Shown: positions 18,401-26,948 of the stretch, in pieces
How the letters are laid out: every line of letters starts with the position of its first letter
Numbering within the stretch: the stretch's first letter is position 1
From: CAYTLW01 sp964438735
GTDB taxonomy: Bacteria; Myxococcota_A; UBA9042
DNA length: 64,000 nt
NCBI GenBank assembly: GCA_964438735.1
Contig: CAYTLW010000011.1
Location: 1-64,000, forward strand
Direction: 5' to 3'
The notes under the pieces: generated by a model
What the model was told of the DNA's origin: nothing
Database searches by the model: none
What the model saw: only the letters and a program-made list of their open reading frames with translations
Program-made: the position numbers and the translations under genes

Positions 18401-19648
18401 TTCGCCCTGCCCATCGAGCGGCACAAGGACGCAACCGCCGCCGCCGCCCTGGCCGCCCTTATCGCGCCCTTCGTGTTGCGCCGCTTGAAGTCCGAGGTGG
18501 CCACCGAGCTGCCGCCGCGCACCGAGATCCGGGTCGATATCACCCTGTCGCCGGCCGAGCGGCGGCAGTACGACCAGCTGCGGCGCTCGGTGCTGGCGGC
18601 CACCGAGGCGGCGAAGAAGGGCGAAGGCGACCAGGGGCTGCGCTTTCAACTGCTGGCCGCCCTGACCCGCCTGCGTCAGCTGGCCTGCCATCCGGGCCTG
18701 CTCGAACCCCAGACCGATCTGAAGTCGGCCAAGCTCGAAGTCCTGCGCGGCCTGCTCGAGCAGCTCCGCGCCGAGGGCCATCGGGCGCTGGTGTTCAGCC
18801 AGTTCACCAGCCTGCTGGCCCTGGTCCGGCAGGCGCTGGAGGCCGACGGATTGCGCTGCCTGCAGCTCGACGGCAGCGTGCCCGGCCGTCGACGCAAGGC
18901 GCTGGTGGACGCCTTCCAGGGGGGCGAAGCGGACGTCTTCCTGCTGTCCATCAAGGCCGGTGGCGTGGGTCTCAACCTGACCGCGGCCAGCTACGTCTTT
19001 CACCTGGACCCGTGGTGGAATCCCGCGGTGGAGGATCAGGCCACCGACCGGGCCCATCGGATCGGCCAGGACAAGCCGGTGAACATCTACCGCCTGGTGG
19101 CCCGGGGTACGGTCGAGGAGGCCATCTACCAGATGCACCGCGACAAGCGCGACCTGGTGGACGCGGTGCTGGCGGGCACGGGCAGGGCGTCGGCCATGAG
19201 CGTGCAGGAGCTGCACAGGCTGGTGGCCATCAGCGCCGGCGCGGCGCCGGACGAGGACGTCATCGAGCTGGAGAAGGTCGATCTGACGCCCGCGGATGTG
19301 GACCCGACGCCGGCGATCGGCCTGCTCGCCGGGGTGTCCGAGCCCGCGCCCGCCGCCACGGACGTTGCGGAGGCCATGGTCCGTGTGAACGCGACCCTAC
19401 AGCAGGCGGTGGACGACGGCCGACTGGCGCGCCAGGCCTCCGCTGGCGGCTACCGCGTCAAGATCGAGCGCTTGCTGGGCTGGATGTCCGCGCAGGGCCG
19501 GCCGCTGAGCGCCGAGTCGCTGCGCCGGTCGGAAGCGGACTATGGGGCTGCGCTCGCGGAGGGAACCTGGCCGGCGCCCAAGAGCGACCAGACGTTCATC
19601 CCGGCGGTGGTGCGCTGGGCGGCGGAGGGGCTGGGCGAGGGGCTGTAG
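15404..19648 (+). CDS. SNF2-family helicase with altered SWIM-like finger
   Basis: A 1414-residue protein starting at ATG 15404. Residues 1-770 are a family-specific N-terminal region. It contains C293-A-C295 ... C303-I-T305, which has SWIM spacing but Thr instead of the final His. The SNF2 motor has DDMGLGKT at 845-852, then VLDEAQAIKNAAT, LTGTPLENRTGELWS, VFSQFTSLLALV, SIKAGGVGLNLT and ATDRAHRIGQDKPV, an excellent match to Swi2/Snf2 helicases of the bacterial HepA/RapA-like group. A 150-residue tail follows. It stands alone as an operon, preceded by about 300 bases with no gene. Nucleic-acid translocase activity is expected; its partner is unknown. Confidence 0.9.
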   Translation: MADKQPKNLPDLRDFAIARGAEALLAMPIAEFITTHDVTINAARCLEQVMAVGLASTVGDLSEPAPARVLWSLLQRRDKRRLLRDLGDAVRSTADARELQVLTSRGAAGEPVLTPGMSQALLIRWARARQVKPWLKLSLERVLEDRVHAWYHGQGDLGGLICARPSQRPYSYIFTPGALARAQRRAIALVMAAAADLERGQAEEPARLAAREPPAAPVLRGAWQHLEQTRRVLRASVPPLPATDASGSHSVFLLDDPPGMMCKPEGNIPCLETDEGGRVVLYRDDEERWCFDCACPKGRDKPCITRLAALDRFMDVLGLPELAEARATLLAELGRPGWDRALERLLGSMDMTGDEAGLVADGQPARFVWRVVVDSGVDLDVRLEPALARPRKTGKGVVVRKLAMARARELRGRLPRAVDQQVLDLLALAHSMPGYARQETAHQLRLRALRLLVDHPDVYSGKGGARLIRVQQQVAALSARQADDKLQIGLQVGDEEITARALLDLLWEDEDAALRWSHKDHVLTVLDVPPAVRKAARHLADMPVRLPLEAAPALVQRFAPLVRAGEVRFDAGVLGEPVTTATRPGVELRMSAGRLAVSLYVLPLPEGASAVPGEGQVLWMALRDGQVVHTERDLEAESLAAEALWRQLDLPPPTGPLSVVLADMNAALALVDRLADAESQIPSRWDGEQLRSLGEVGADALRLSVQEGRDWFELRGELRLEGATVPLEMLLAAVRERQRYVRIEGRGWVKLNRRLRRHLAAWADGEATARMNALAAPALLSLQDEGAEVDGPARWLDLADRVRQAAAMAPGLPDGLNAELRPYQVQGYEWLVRLAHWAPGAVLADDMGLGKTVQALALMLERAERGPALVVAPTSVTFNWLREVQRFAPSLDVRPLRSKRDMGVLDGLGAGGVVLTSWAMATRQVEALSGRRWTTLVLDEAQAIKNAATRRSRAITRLQADFTVALTGTPLENRTGELWSLMRVVTPGLLGSGKAFRDRFALPIERHKDATAAAALAALIAPFVLRRLKSEVATELPPRTEIRVDITLSPAERRQYDQLRRSVLAATEAAKKGEGDQGLRFQLLAALTRLRQLACHPGLLEPQTDLKSAKLEVLRGLLEQLRAEGHRALVFSQFTSLLALVRQALEADGLRCLQLDGSVPGRRRKALVDAFQGGEADVFLLSIKAGGVGLNLTAASYVFHLDPWWNPAVEDQATDRAHRIGQDKPVNIYRLVARGTVEEAIYQMHRDKRDLVDAVLAGTGRASAMSVQELHRLVAISAGAAPDEDVIELEKVDLTPADVDPTPAIGLLAGVSEPAPAATDVAEAMVRVNATLQQAVDDGRLARQASAGGYRVKIERLLGWMSAQGRPLSAESLRRSEADYGAALAEGTWPAPKSDQTFIPAVVRWAAEGLGEGL

Positions 19649-19910
19649 TCCCGGAGATCGCTGCGTGAATCATGGGCGGGAGGCGGCGGCAGGTCGCCTA
19701 CCACCCAGCCCGACCCCGCCGAGCATCTCGCAATGCTTCCAGTGCGACGCGAGCGCGAGCGTCACAAGCCTCAACGACGCCCCATTCCCAGCCCGGCGGC
19801 ACATCCCTTGACTCCACGCCCCCGCGCTGCGATGACCGACAAAGAGGCACCATGACCCCCACCGCCCACACCGAGACCCTCATCCCGACCCGCCACTCGA
19901 CCTCACACCC

Positions 19911-20948
19911 ATGCCCAACCCGCCAGAACAACTCATCATCGTCGGAGCCGGCCCGGCCGGCCTCGCAGCGGCAGGCGTGGCGCGTGACCTGAACATCGAC
20001 CCCCTCCTCATTGACCGACATCCCCATCCCGGCGGCGCCTGGGCTCGCATGCGGCCGGAGATGCGCTGCCTGTCGCCGCGGCGCTTCGATCTGATGCCCG
20101 ACGGCACCTGCCCGACCGGCCCCGGCGAGGTCGCCCACGCCGCCGAAGTCCTCTCCTGGCTGCGTGAATTCGCCGACCGCTCCAACTTCCGATTCTCGGC
20201 CAACGTCGTGGTCCTCGGCTTGCAGACCCGCGGTCAACTGCGCCTGCAAACCGACGCCGGCGACCTCGACACCCGCCGCCTGCTGGTCGCCACTGGCGAG
20301 TTCGACAGGCCCTGGATCCCTTCCCTGCCTGGCGTCTTCAAAGGTCCCGAATGCCACAGCGCCAGGCTGCGCATCGATGACTGTCAGCCGGGCGAGCACG
20401 TGGTCGTGGTCGGCGCGGGCAACTCCGCGGCGGAGCTGGTCGGGTTGCTGCTGGAGCGCCAGGTCCGGGTCACCGTCGCCGCTCGAACCGCTCCCGAGCG
20501 GGGCGCGTCGCCGCCTGGCGGTGAATTGTCCGCACTGACGGCGTTGCGCTGGCACGTCTCTGCGTTGCCCCTGCGCTGGCTTCCGGCTCGCGGCGGTTGC
20601 ACGGACCGCACCCCGCTGGTCGACCCGGGGCTGTACGAAGCCATCCGCGCCGGGAAGGTCCGCCTGGTGGGCGCCGCCCTCGGCCGCATCCCTGACGGCG
20701 TCGAGACCGCCGATGGACCCGTGGCCTGCGATCGCCTCGTCTGGGCCACGGGCTTCAGTCGAAGCACCGCCTGGCTCGGCCCGAGCATCACCCGGGACGC
20801 GCGCGGGGTGCCGCTGCACCGGGAGGGCGTGTCCACCGAGGTGCCGGGCGTCGGCTTCGTCGGCCTGCCCTGCCAGCGCACCCGTCGCTCCGGCTTCATG
20901 CGCGGCTTTGCGGACGACGCCCGCGCCGTGCTCCGGCGGCTGGCATGA
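19911..20948 (+). CDS. FAD/NAD(P)-dependent oxidoreductase (flavin monooxygenase-like)
   Basis: A 345-residue cytoplasmic flavoprotein. The FAD-binding Rossmann motif IIVGAGPAGLAA lies at about 9-20, followed by DRHPHPGGAW; a second dinucleotide motif VVVVGAGNSAAEL lies near 165, and the phrase ATGEFDRP is typical of flavin-containing monooxygenase/thioredoxin-reductase-like enzymes. The C-terminus has WATGFSRSTAWLG. The substrate is unknown. Its stop codon overlaps the ATG of the next gene (ATGA), so the two are co-translated and may act together. Confidence 0.88.
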   Translation: MPNPPEQLIIVGAGPAGLAAAGVARDLNIDPLLIDRHPHPGGAWARMRPEMRCLSPRRFDLMPDGTCPTGPGEVAHAAEVLSWLREFADRSNFRFSANVVVLGLQTRGQLRLQTDAGDLDTRRLLVATGEFDRPWIPSLPGVFKGPECHSARLRIDDCQPGEHVVVVGAGNSAAELVGLLLERQVRVTVAARTAPERGASPPGGELSALTALRWHVSALPLRWLPARGGCTDRTPLVDPGLYEAIRAGKVRLVGAALGRIPDGVETADGPVACDRLVWATGFSRSTAWLGPSITRDARGVPLHREGVSTEVPGVGFVGLPCQRTRRSGFMRGFADDARAVLRRLA

Positions 20949-21806
20949 CGGCGCTGGCTGCGGCCCTGGCCGCGCTTTCGCTGGTGCCGGTGGCGGCGTA
21001 TTTCGCCTACACCCTGGCCGAGCAGGTCTGGCTGCGGCCGCTGGTGACCGCGCCGGTGCGCCTGGTGCTGCTCGGTGTGGCCACCGCCGGCTGTGCGGTC
21101 GCTACGGTGTTGGCGGATTCGCCAGCGGCGCTGGCTTTGCTGTGCGTGCCGGCACTGGCCATGGCCTGGGTCGTGCGCCGGCAGTGGCTATGGCCGCGGG
21201 CTGCGGTGGAGTTGCGGCCTTCCGATGTCTCGCTGTCCGGCGATCTGCTGGTGGCTGTGGTGGAGAGCGGCGACGCCGTGCCCCTGGACTGGCTCGCCGC
21301 CTTGCGAACGGCCCACGCCGGCGACGTGCTGCTGGTGCACTGCGGGCTGAGTGGCGCGCTGAGCGCCTTCCAGCGACCCGCAGATTCGGCCCTGGCGGCG
21401 GTGCTGCCGCACCCGACAGGCTTCTGGATCGGCCGCTGGACGCCGCGCTGGGATGGGGTCGACGGCAGCGCCCTGCGTGGGGCGGACGTCGCCCTGGTGC
21501 GGGCGCCGCTGGCCTTGTGTCGGCTGGCCACCTGGCGCTCTCATCATCCGGCTGGCCGCCTGCTGGCGCCGCCGACCCCGCGCGCTGCCCGGGCGGTCAA
21601 ACCGCTGACCCGTACGGCTCGACGCCACGGCGCTGAGCGAGGCCTGGGGCTGGTCGTTCAAGATCGCTGGACTGCGCTGGACAGTATCGCTGCCGCGGAC
21701 GTTGCACGGCCCGATGCTTCGCACGCGTACCTGGGTCGCGGGGGCCCCCCAGGGCCGCGGGGGGGGGGGGGCCCAGTGGCCCCCCCCCCCGCCCGGGGGG
21801 GGAGTA
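20945..21806 (+). pseudogene. Membrane-anchored DUF3179-like protein, frameshifted and cut by an assembly gap
   Basis: ATG 20945 overlaps the oxidoreductase stop. The first 90 residues hold two or three hydrophobic segments (LAALAALSLVPVAAYFAYTL, LVLLGVATAGCAVATVL). A DUF3179-like section follows: AVPLDWLAAL, VLLVHCGLSGALSAF and WRSHHPAGRLLAPP. Near 21600-21640 the protein-like reading shifts frame: downstream of a TGA at 21606 the other frame reads LSEAWGWSFKIAGLRWTVSL, PRTLHGPMLR and TWVAG, which looks like the real continuation. From about 21745 the DNA is homopolymer-rich junk leading to the N run. The indels are probably sequencing errors at a contig end. Confidence 0.55.
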
Positions 21807-21860
21807 NNNNNNNNNNGGGGGCGGGGGGCCCGAATGGGGGGGGGGTTTGCGGGGCCCATT
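21745..21860. other. Assembly gap (10 N) in poly-G/poly-C low-quality sequence
   Basis: N bases fill 21807-21816. About 60 bases to the left and 45 to the right are made almost wholly of G and C runs up to 13 long, unlike coding DNA elsewhere. It is most simply low-quality contig-end sequence. No gene can be called across it. The 130 bases that follow are unusually AT-rich. Confidence 0.85.
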
Positions 21861-22003
21861 TGGGGCTCAGCGCAGCTCCTTGGAAGGATAACTATCTATT
21901 TATAAAGGGCTTCGTTCGAGATTTCTGCACCTGTTCAAAAATTTTGAATCAAAGCCAATAAATCAAGGATGTTGTTTGTTCTGGGGTCCTGGAACTGCCC
22001 CTC

Positions 22004-23680
22004 CTACCACCCACCCCGAACCCAGACAAACAACCGATGCCGCGCCCGCGAAGCCGCCACATACCTGGCCCGTCGATCAGCCCGCGGATCATCGGCGACC
22101 ACGTCCACCAGCAGCACCACGTCCGACTCCAGACCCTTGAAGCGGCCAATCGTCGTATGCAGCAGCCGCCCGGCCCGATCCCTCGGGTCATCCGCCAGCG
22201 CCACCCCAGCCAGCTCCTCGCAGCCCGCCAGCACCGAGTTCCCGCGTGTATGGGGCGTCAGGATCACCACCTGATCCGGCCGCAGGCCGCCCTTCGCCAG
22301 CAGCTCCCCCACCACCCGCTCGATCTCCCGCCGCGTCCGCCCCGGCGCTCCCTGCTCGCGCACCATCGGCGGCTGGCCTTCGGGGCAGCGCGGCCCCGGC
22401 TTTGTCTGCATCTGGCCCAGCCGGGCTACGTCCCTGGCGATGGCGCGGGTATTGCGGAAGTTCACGGTCAACACGAACTCCGGCATCTCCGGCAGCTCGC
22501 CGCCGCGGCCATAGAGATCCTGCTCGGCGTCGGCGAAGACCAGCAGGCGGCCGTCGTCGCCGGCCTGCAGGCAGCCCTCCAGGACCATCCACCACAGCGG
22601 CGCGAAGTCCTGGCCCTCGTCGACCACGATGGCGTCGAAGCCGGGCAGCAGGCCGCCGTCCACCGCCTCGGTCAGGTAGAGCGGCGCCTCGTCGGTCCAG
22701 AAGCGACGCTGGGCGTCCGGATCCTCGGGCACCTCCATCTGGCGCTGGTGCAACTCCCAGTGGGCGGCGGCGCAGAGGCGGTGGAAGTTGCGCACCACCA
22801 GCGCGCCGGGCCCCGGGTCATCGTCGGCCGCCGCGGCCTCCAACCCGTCGGCGAGCGGCCGGTTGAAGCAGGCCAGCAGCACCCTCGCCCCGCCGGCAGC
22901 GAACTGGCGCGCTGCCGCCAGGGCCAGCACCGTCTTGCCGGTGCCGGCGCCGCCCACCACGCGCAGCCGCTTGTTGCCCAGCAAGCCGGCCATGACGTCG
23001 GCCTGCTCGTCGCTCACCCGGACCAGCACCTGCTCGTCGGCCGCCAATTCGGTCGCCAGCCGCTGCACGATGCCAAAGCGCGGGTGCAGCACTGTCTGCC
23101 GGAAGTGTTTGAAGGGGCGCGCCTCCAAGGCCGTGACGCCATAGGCCTGCTGGCGCCAGAAATCCAGCGCCTCCACCACCCGCTCGCCGATCGCCGGCAG
23201 GTCGTGCACGTCAAAAATCAGCGCCCGCGGCGCCTCAAGAGGCAGCGAGCCCATGGCCTGCAACTCCGCCCGCGGAAACGCCACCGCGTGGCCGAACACC
23301 AGCGGCAGGCGCACGTCCTCACCCTGCAGGCGGCGCCAACGTCGAACCAGCTGACCGACCAGCTCCTTGGTCAGCCGCTGCGCCTGCTCGAAAGGCGTCT
23401 CTCTCAGCGTCTGCACGCCATCGTCAGTGCGCCGCGTCCAGCGCCCCTCGCCGCTGCGCTGCACACCCTCGCCCTTGCACTCGATGAGCAGCAGACCGGC
23501 GGTTCGATGCAGGCAGAGGAAGTCGATCTCACCCTCGTTGGCGCGGCCGTCGACGTAGCGCAGGCCATGGTAGACGAACCACTCGTCATCCAAGGCGGCG
23601 CTCAGGGCCTGCCAGAGGGTCAACTCAGCCTGGCGACCCGGACCGGGTTCAGGCGGGTGCCGCGGGATCATGTTCGCCAT
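22004..23680 (-). CDS. NERD nuclease-related domain fused to an SF1 (UvrD-like) helicase
   Basis: A 558-residue protein. ATG 23680 has GGAG nine bases upstream; upstream in-frame Met codons add a poor leader. Residues about 15-120 form a NERD domain (GEIDFLCLH, LLLIECKGEG), a restriction-endonuclease-like fold. The helicase follows with GGAGTGKTVLALAAARQ, FNRPLADGLE, DAIVVDEGQDFAPLWW, LTVNFRNTRAIA and a C-terminal GRFKGLESDVVLLVD and YVAASRARHRLFVW. NERD-helicases occur in mobile and defence loci but also as single housekeeping genes. It is monocistronic and divergent from the lipoprotein gene at 23872. Its 3' end lies just beyond the AT-rich patch next to the gap. Confidence 0.88.
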   Translation of the reverse strand: MANMIPRHPPEPGPGRQAELTLWQALSAALDDEWFVYHGLRYVDGRANEGEIDFLCLHRTAGLLLIECKGEGVQRSGEGRWTRRTDDGVQTLRETPFEQAQRLTKELVGQLVRRWRRLQGEDVRLPLVFGHAVAFPRAELQAMGSLPLEAPRALIFDVHDLPAIGERVVEALDFWRQQAYGVTALEARPFKHFRQTVLHPRFGIVQRLATELAADEQVLVRVSDEQADVMAGLLGNKRLRVVGGAGTGKTVLALAAARQFAAGGARVLLACFNRPLADGLEAAAADDDPGPGALVVRNFHRLCAAAHWELHQRQMEVPEDPDAQRRFWTDEAPLYLTEAVDGGLLPGFDAIVVDEGQDFAPLWWMVLEGCLQAGDDGRLLVFADAEQDLYGRGGELPEMPEFVLTVNFRNTRAIARDVARLGQMQTKPGPRCPEGQPPMVREQGAPGRTRREIERVVGELLAKGGLRPDQVVILTPHTRGNSVLAGCEELAGVALADDPRDRAGRLLHTTIGRFKGLESDVVLLVDVVADDPRADRRARYVAASRARHRLFVWVRGGW

Positions 23681-23871
23681 GGGTCGGGGCTCCGGGCGCG
23701 TTCGGGCCATATTGCCCTGGTCCGTTTCCTGGAGCAAAGCGACCTCAAATCTCGGAATACTGGGCCGACCCGCGCCGAAACGGCATACTCCCACCTGGCG
23801 GCAGAAATCATCCCGGCGACCGCCGCCACACAGCCAGCGACGGCCGCCGCAAGTCCCGGAGGACAGACCTC

Positions 23872-25413
23872 ATGATCGCAGCGCTGCCAGGCGGAACATC
23901 GCGCCACGGCCGGGGCCTGCTCATCGCCCTGGTGGCCCTGCTGGCCGTCGCCTGCACGCGGCCCATGCCGGACAAGACGATCTTCTCCGATCAGCAGGTC
24001 GACGCAGCCGCTACCGACAGCACGCTCGATGGCACCATCGAAGACGCCGTGCCCGAGGACGTGGCGCCCGCCGACGTGACCACCAAGCCGGACGTGGTCG
24101 AGCCCGCAGACCAGGCCGCAGCCGACGCCGCCGAACCCGTCGATCAGGGCGTCGCTGATTCCACCCCGCCCACCGACCAGTCGGTGGTGGATGCCGCGAC
24201 CTCCGATCAGGCCGACGCCGACGCTGAAACGCCCGACCAGGGAACCGTGGACGCCGAGCCGCTGGACCAGTCCGGTGACGCAGCGGCGGTCGAGGATGTG
24301 CCCGAACAGAAGGACGCGGCCACGCCAAAGGACACCGCCACGCCGAACGACACCGCCACCCCGAAAGACACCGCCACGCCGAAAGACACAGCCACGCCAA
24401 AGGACACAGCCACGCCAAAGGACGCAGCCACGCAGACAGACACGGCCACGCCCGAGGACACGGCCACACCGAAGGACACCGCCGCGGTCGACGCCGGCTG
24501 CAAGGCCGGCACCGCCTGCGATGATGGCGATCCCTGCACCACCGGCGACAAGTGCAGCAACGGCAGCTGCCAGCCGGGCCTGGCCAAGGACTGCTCCGAC
24601 GGCAACTCCTGCACCGACGACTCCTGCCAGGCCGGCGTCGGCTGCAAGAACGCCCCCAACAGCGCCACGTGCTCCGATGACGACGCGTGCAGCGATGGCG
24701 ACAAGTGTGCCAAGGGGGTCTGCACCGCCGGTCCCAAGCTGAAGTGCGACGACAACGACGCCTGCACCACGGACAGCTGCGATGCCAAGTCCGGCTGCAC
24801 CTACAAGAAGATCTGCACCACGCTGAACTGCAGCCAGGGCTGCACCTGCCCCGCTGGCGACACGTGCACGGTGGATTGCTCCAAGTCCGGCTCCTGCGGC
24901 GGCCAGATCGACTGCTCCAAGGCCGCCTCCTGCACCATAAAGTGCTCGGGCAACGGCTCTTGCAGCGGCAAGATCGAGTGCGGTTCGGGCAATTGCGACG
25001 TGACCTGTTCGAAGTCAGGGGCGTGCGGCGGCGGCATTCAGTGCGGCTCGGGCTCCTGCAAGGTGAACTGCAGCAACGGCGCCTGCGCCTCGGACATTCT
25101 CTGTGACAAGGGGCCCTGCTCGGTCACCTGCACCGGCAACTCCTGCGCCAAGGACATCAAGTGCTACTCCGGCGGCTGCGACGTGGCCTGCTCGGGCAAC
25201 GCTTGCGGCCAGGGCGTTCAGTGCGGCACGGGGCCGTGCACGGTCGGCTGCGCAGACAGCAGCTGCGCGGGCGAGATCAAGTGCGCGGAGTCCTGCAAGT
25301 GCGCCGCCACCTGCGCAAAGGGGGCCTGCGCCAAGGGCGTGACCTGCCCGAAGGGCTGCAGCGGCGGGGCCGCCAAGTGCAAGACCTCCGGCAAGTGCGA
25401 CACCTGCGGCTGA
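23872..25413 (+). CDS. Cys-rich repeat lipoprotein with Thr/Pro/Asp linker
   Basis: A 513-residue surface lipoprotein. A hydrophobic signal ends in the lipobox LLAVAC (Cys about 28). An acidic stretch rich in VDAA/DQ follows, then nine 6-residue repeats of the ATPKDT type (DNA 24319-24480). Next are about four short Cys modules (CDDGDPCTTGDKCSNGSC pattern) like those in the RCC1 lipoprotein at 37499. The C-terminal 190 residues consist of about eight 20-residue repeats with spaced Cys (CxVxC....C...IxC) that could form a disulfide-laced beta-solenoid. Such architectures are common in Myxococcota-like bacteria and usually uncharacterised; an envelope or adhesion role is inference. Confidence 0.85.
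   Translation: MIAALPGGTSRHGRGLLIALVALLAVACTRPMPDKTIFSDQQVDAAATDSTLDGTIEDAVPEDVAPADVTTKPDVVEPADQAAADAAEPVDQGVADSTPPTDQSVVDAATSDQADADAETPDQGTVDAEPLDQSGDAAAVEDVPEQKDAATPKDTATPNDTATPKDTATPKDTATPKDTATPKDAATQTDTATPEDTATPKDTAAVDAGCKAGTACDDGDPCTTGDKCSNGSCQPGLAKDCSDGNSCTDDSCQAGVGCKNAPNSATCSDDDACSDGDKCAKGVCTAGPKLKCDDNDACTTDSCDAKSGCTYKKICTTLNCSQGCTCPAGDTCTVDCSKSGSCGGQIDCSKAASCTIKCSGNGSCSGKIECGSGNCDVTCSKSGACGGGIQCGSGSCKVNCSNGACASDILCDKGPCSVTCTGNSCAKDIKCYSGGCDVACSGNACGQGVQCGTGPCTVGCADSSCAGEIKCAESCKCAATCAKGACAKGVTCPKGCSGGAAKCKTSGKCDTCG
24319..24480 (+). repeat. 18-bp coding tandem repeat (ATPKDT x 9)
   Basis: Nine in-frame copies of an 18-base unit encode ATPKDT with variants PNDT, PKDA, TQTDT and PEDT. 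It forms the stalk-like linker of the lipoprotein and could vary in copy number by slippage. Confidence 0.85.
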
Positions 25414-25439
25414 CCTGGCAGACGCCCCGCTGGGCGGAC

Positions 25440-26282
25440 TCAGGCCCGCGCCATCGCCTCCAACCCCGCCATCTCCTCGGCCGACAGCGTCATGTACCGC
25501 GCCGCCGTATTCTCCTCCAGGTGGGCCACGCTGGATGTACCGGGGATCGGCAGGATCACCTCCGATCGATGCAGCAGCCAGGCCAGCGACAGCTGCCCCG
25601 GCGTCGCCTCATGCCGGCCCGCCACCTCGCGGAACTGTTGCCGGCCGGTGATCTCGCCCGCCGCCAGGGGGTACCAGGGGATGAAGCCGATGCCCGCCGC
25701 CTCGCACGCCTCCAACACGGCCTCGTACTTGCGATTGCCGAGGTTGTAGCGGTTCTGGACCGTGGTGACGTTGACGACCTTGCGGGCCCGCTGCAGCTCC
25801 TGGACGCTGACGTTGCTGACGCCGATGTGGCGCACCTTGCCGGCCTGCTGCAGCTCGGCCAGGGCGCCCAGGGAGTCCTCGATGGGCACGGCGTCGGCGA
25901 CCACGTGCAGCTGGTAGAGGTCGATGCAGTCGGTGCGCAGGCGGCGCAGGCTGCCCTCGCAGGCCTTCTTGAGGTGCTCGGGCGTGCCGTTGCTGCGCCA
26001 GTCGTTCGGTCCGCCGCGCACCAGGCCGCCCTTGGTGGCGATGACCAGGCCGTCGGGGTAGGGGTGCAGGGCCTCGGCCAGCAGCTCCTCGCTGACGTTG
26101 GGGCCGTAGGCGTCGGCGGTGTCGATGAAGTCGACGCCGAGCTCGACCACCCGTCGCAGCAGGGCGATGGCGGCGTCTTTGTCGGCCGGCGGGCCCCAGA
26201 TGCCCGGTCCGGTGACGCGCATGGCGCCGTAGCCCATGCGATGCACAGCCATGTCGCCGCCGATGAGGAAGGTGGGGTTCAT
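25440..26282 (-). CDS. Aldo/keto reductase
   Basis: A 280-residue TIM-barrel oxidoreductase. ATG 26282 has GGAGGC six bases upstream. The catalytic tetrad region is visible: DTADAY (Asp, Tyr), IATKGG (Lys), and the His of YQLHVV. IGVSNVSVQELQ and the NADPH-binding end IPGTSSVAHLEEN follow. Overall it resembles the oxidoreductases of the general aldo/keto family that reduce aldehydes with NADPH. The upstream cupin gene (26312-26701) is 29 bases away on the same strand, so a two-gene operon is likely. The substrate is not inferable. Confidence 0.93.
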   Translation of the reverse strand: MNPTFLIGGDMAVHRMGYGAMRVTGPGIWGPPADKDAAIALLRRVVELGVDFIDTADAYGPNVSEELLAEALHPYPDGLVIATKGGLVRGGPNDWRSNGTPEHLKKACEGSLRRLRTDCIDLYQLHVVADAVPIEDSLGALAELQQAGKVRHIGVSNVSVQELQRARKVVNVTTVQNRYNLGNRKYEAVLEACEAAGIGFIPWYPLAAGEITGRQQFREVAGRHEATPGQLSLAWLLHRSEVILPIPGTSSVAHLEENTAARYMTLSAEEMAGLEAMARA

Positions 26283-26311
26283 GTCTGCCTCCGTGGCGTG
26301 TAGTCCGCCGT

Positions 26312-26701
26312 TCAGACCGGTCGCATCTCGGTGCCCATGCCCGCGGTGATGAACACGCCCGTGGCCGGCGCGCTCACCTCGGCGGTGTGCCAGACGCCGG
26401 GCGGGTTGATGGCGTACTGCCCCGGCTGCAGGGTCGTGCGCACGTGCTCGCCGTCGATCTCCTGCACCAGGGTCATCTCGCCGGCGGTGCAGAGCACCAC
26501 CTCGTGGCCTTTGGGATGCATCTCCCAGGTGGACCAGTTCTCGCTGAAGGTGTGCATGGACACCAGGCGGCCCTCGGCGCCGTCGTCGGCGTGGCGGGCG
26601 CCGTAGGCGGCGTACCACTCCATGCCGGAGAACGGCGGCTCGCTGGTGGCCGTGGCGCCGAGACCGAGGTGGATGGGGTTTTCGTTCAGGGCGTTGGGCA
26701 T
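26312..26701 (-). CDS. Cupin-domain protein
   Basis: A 129-residue single-domain cupin. ATG 26701 has AGGAGA six bases upstream. The first cupin motif is partial (WEMHPKGHEVVLCTAGEMTL) and the second reads LQPGQYAINPPGVWHTAEV, giving likely metal-binding His residues. The protein resembles small sugar- or anion-binding cupins. It is the first gene of a pair with an aldo/keto reductase. Confidence 0.88.
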   Translation of the reverse strand: MPNALNENPIHLGLGATATSEPPFSGMEWYAAYGARHADDGAEGRLVSMHTFSENWSTWEMHPKGHEVVLCTAGEMTLVQEIDGEHVRTTLQPGQYAINPPGVWHTAEVSAPATGVFITAGMGTEMRPV

Positions 26702-26948
26702 GGGGTTCTCCTGCGCGGTGACGGGGGGCGGCAGGGCCGCGCCGACGCCGATGGTGGTATCGCGGCGACCTGGCACTTGCCAGCGGAGCGAACACAATCC
26801 GCCGGAATCCCGCGCCGAAAGGGGAGCGCCTCCACGGCATGGCGCGCCTCCCGACCGATGAAGCTTGATGAAGCCACCGATCGTCGCCGGTCGTCATCCG
26901 TCCAAGCCTTCAACACATACCGCGGGCCCCGCCCGCAGGAGGTTTCCC

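Noticed and set aside
21817..21961. Coding continuation across the first gap
   Set aside because: Frames through the G runs give only Gly/Pro/Ala strings; there is no protein signal until 22004 on the other strand.
24319..24480. CRISPR-like array
   Set aside because: The 18-bp repeats have no spacers and stay in frame; they are a protein stalk.
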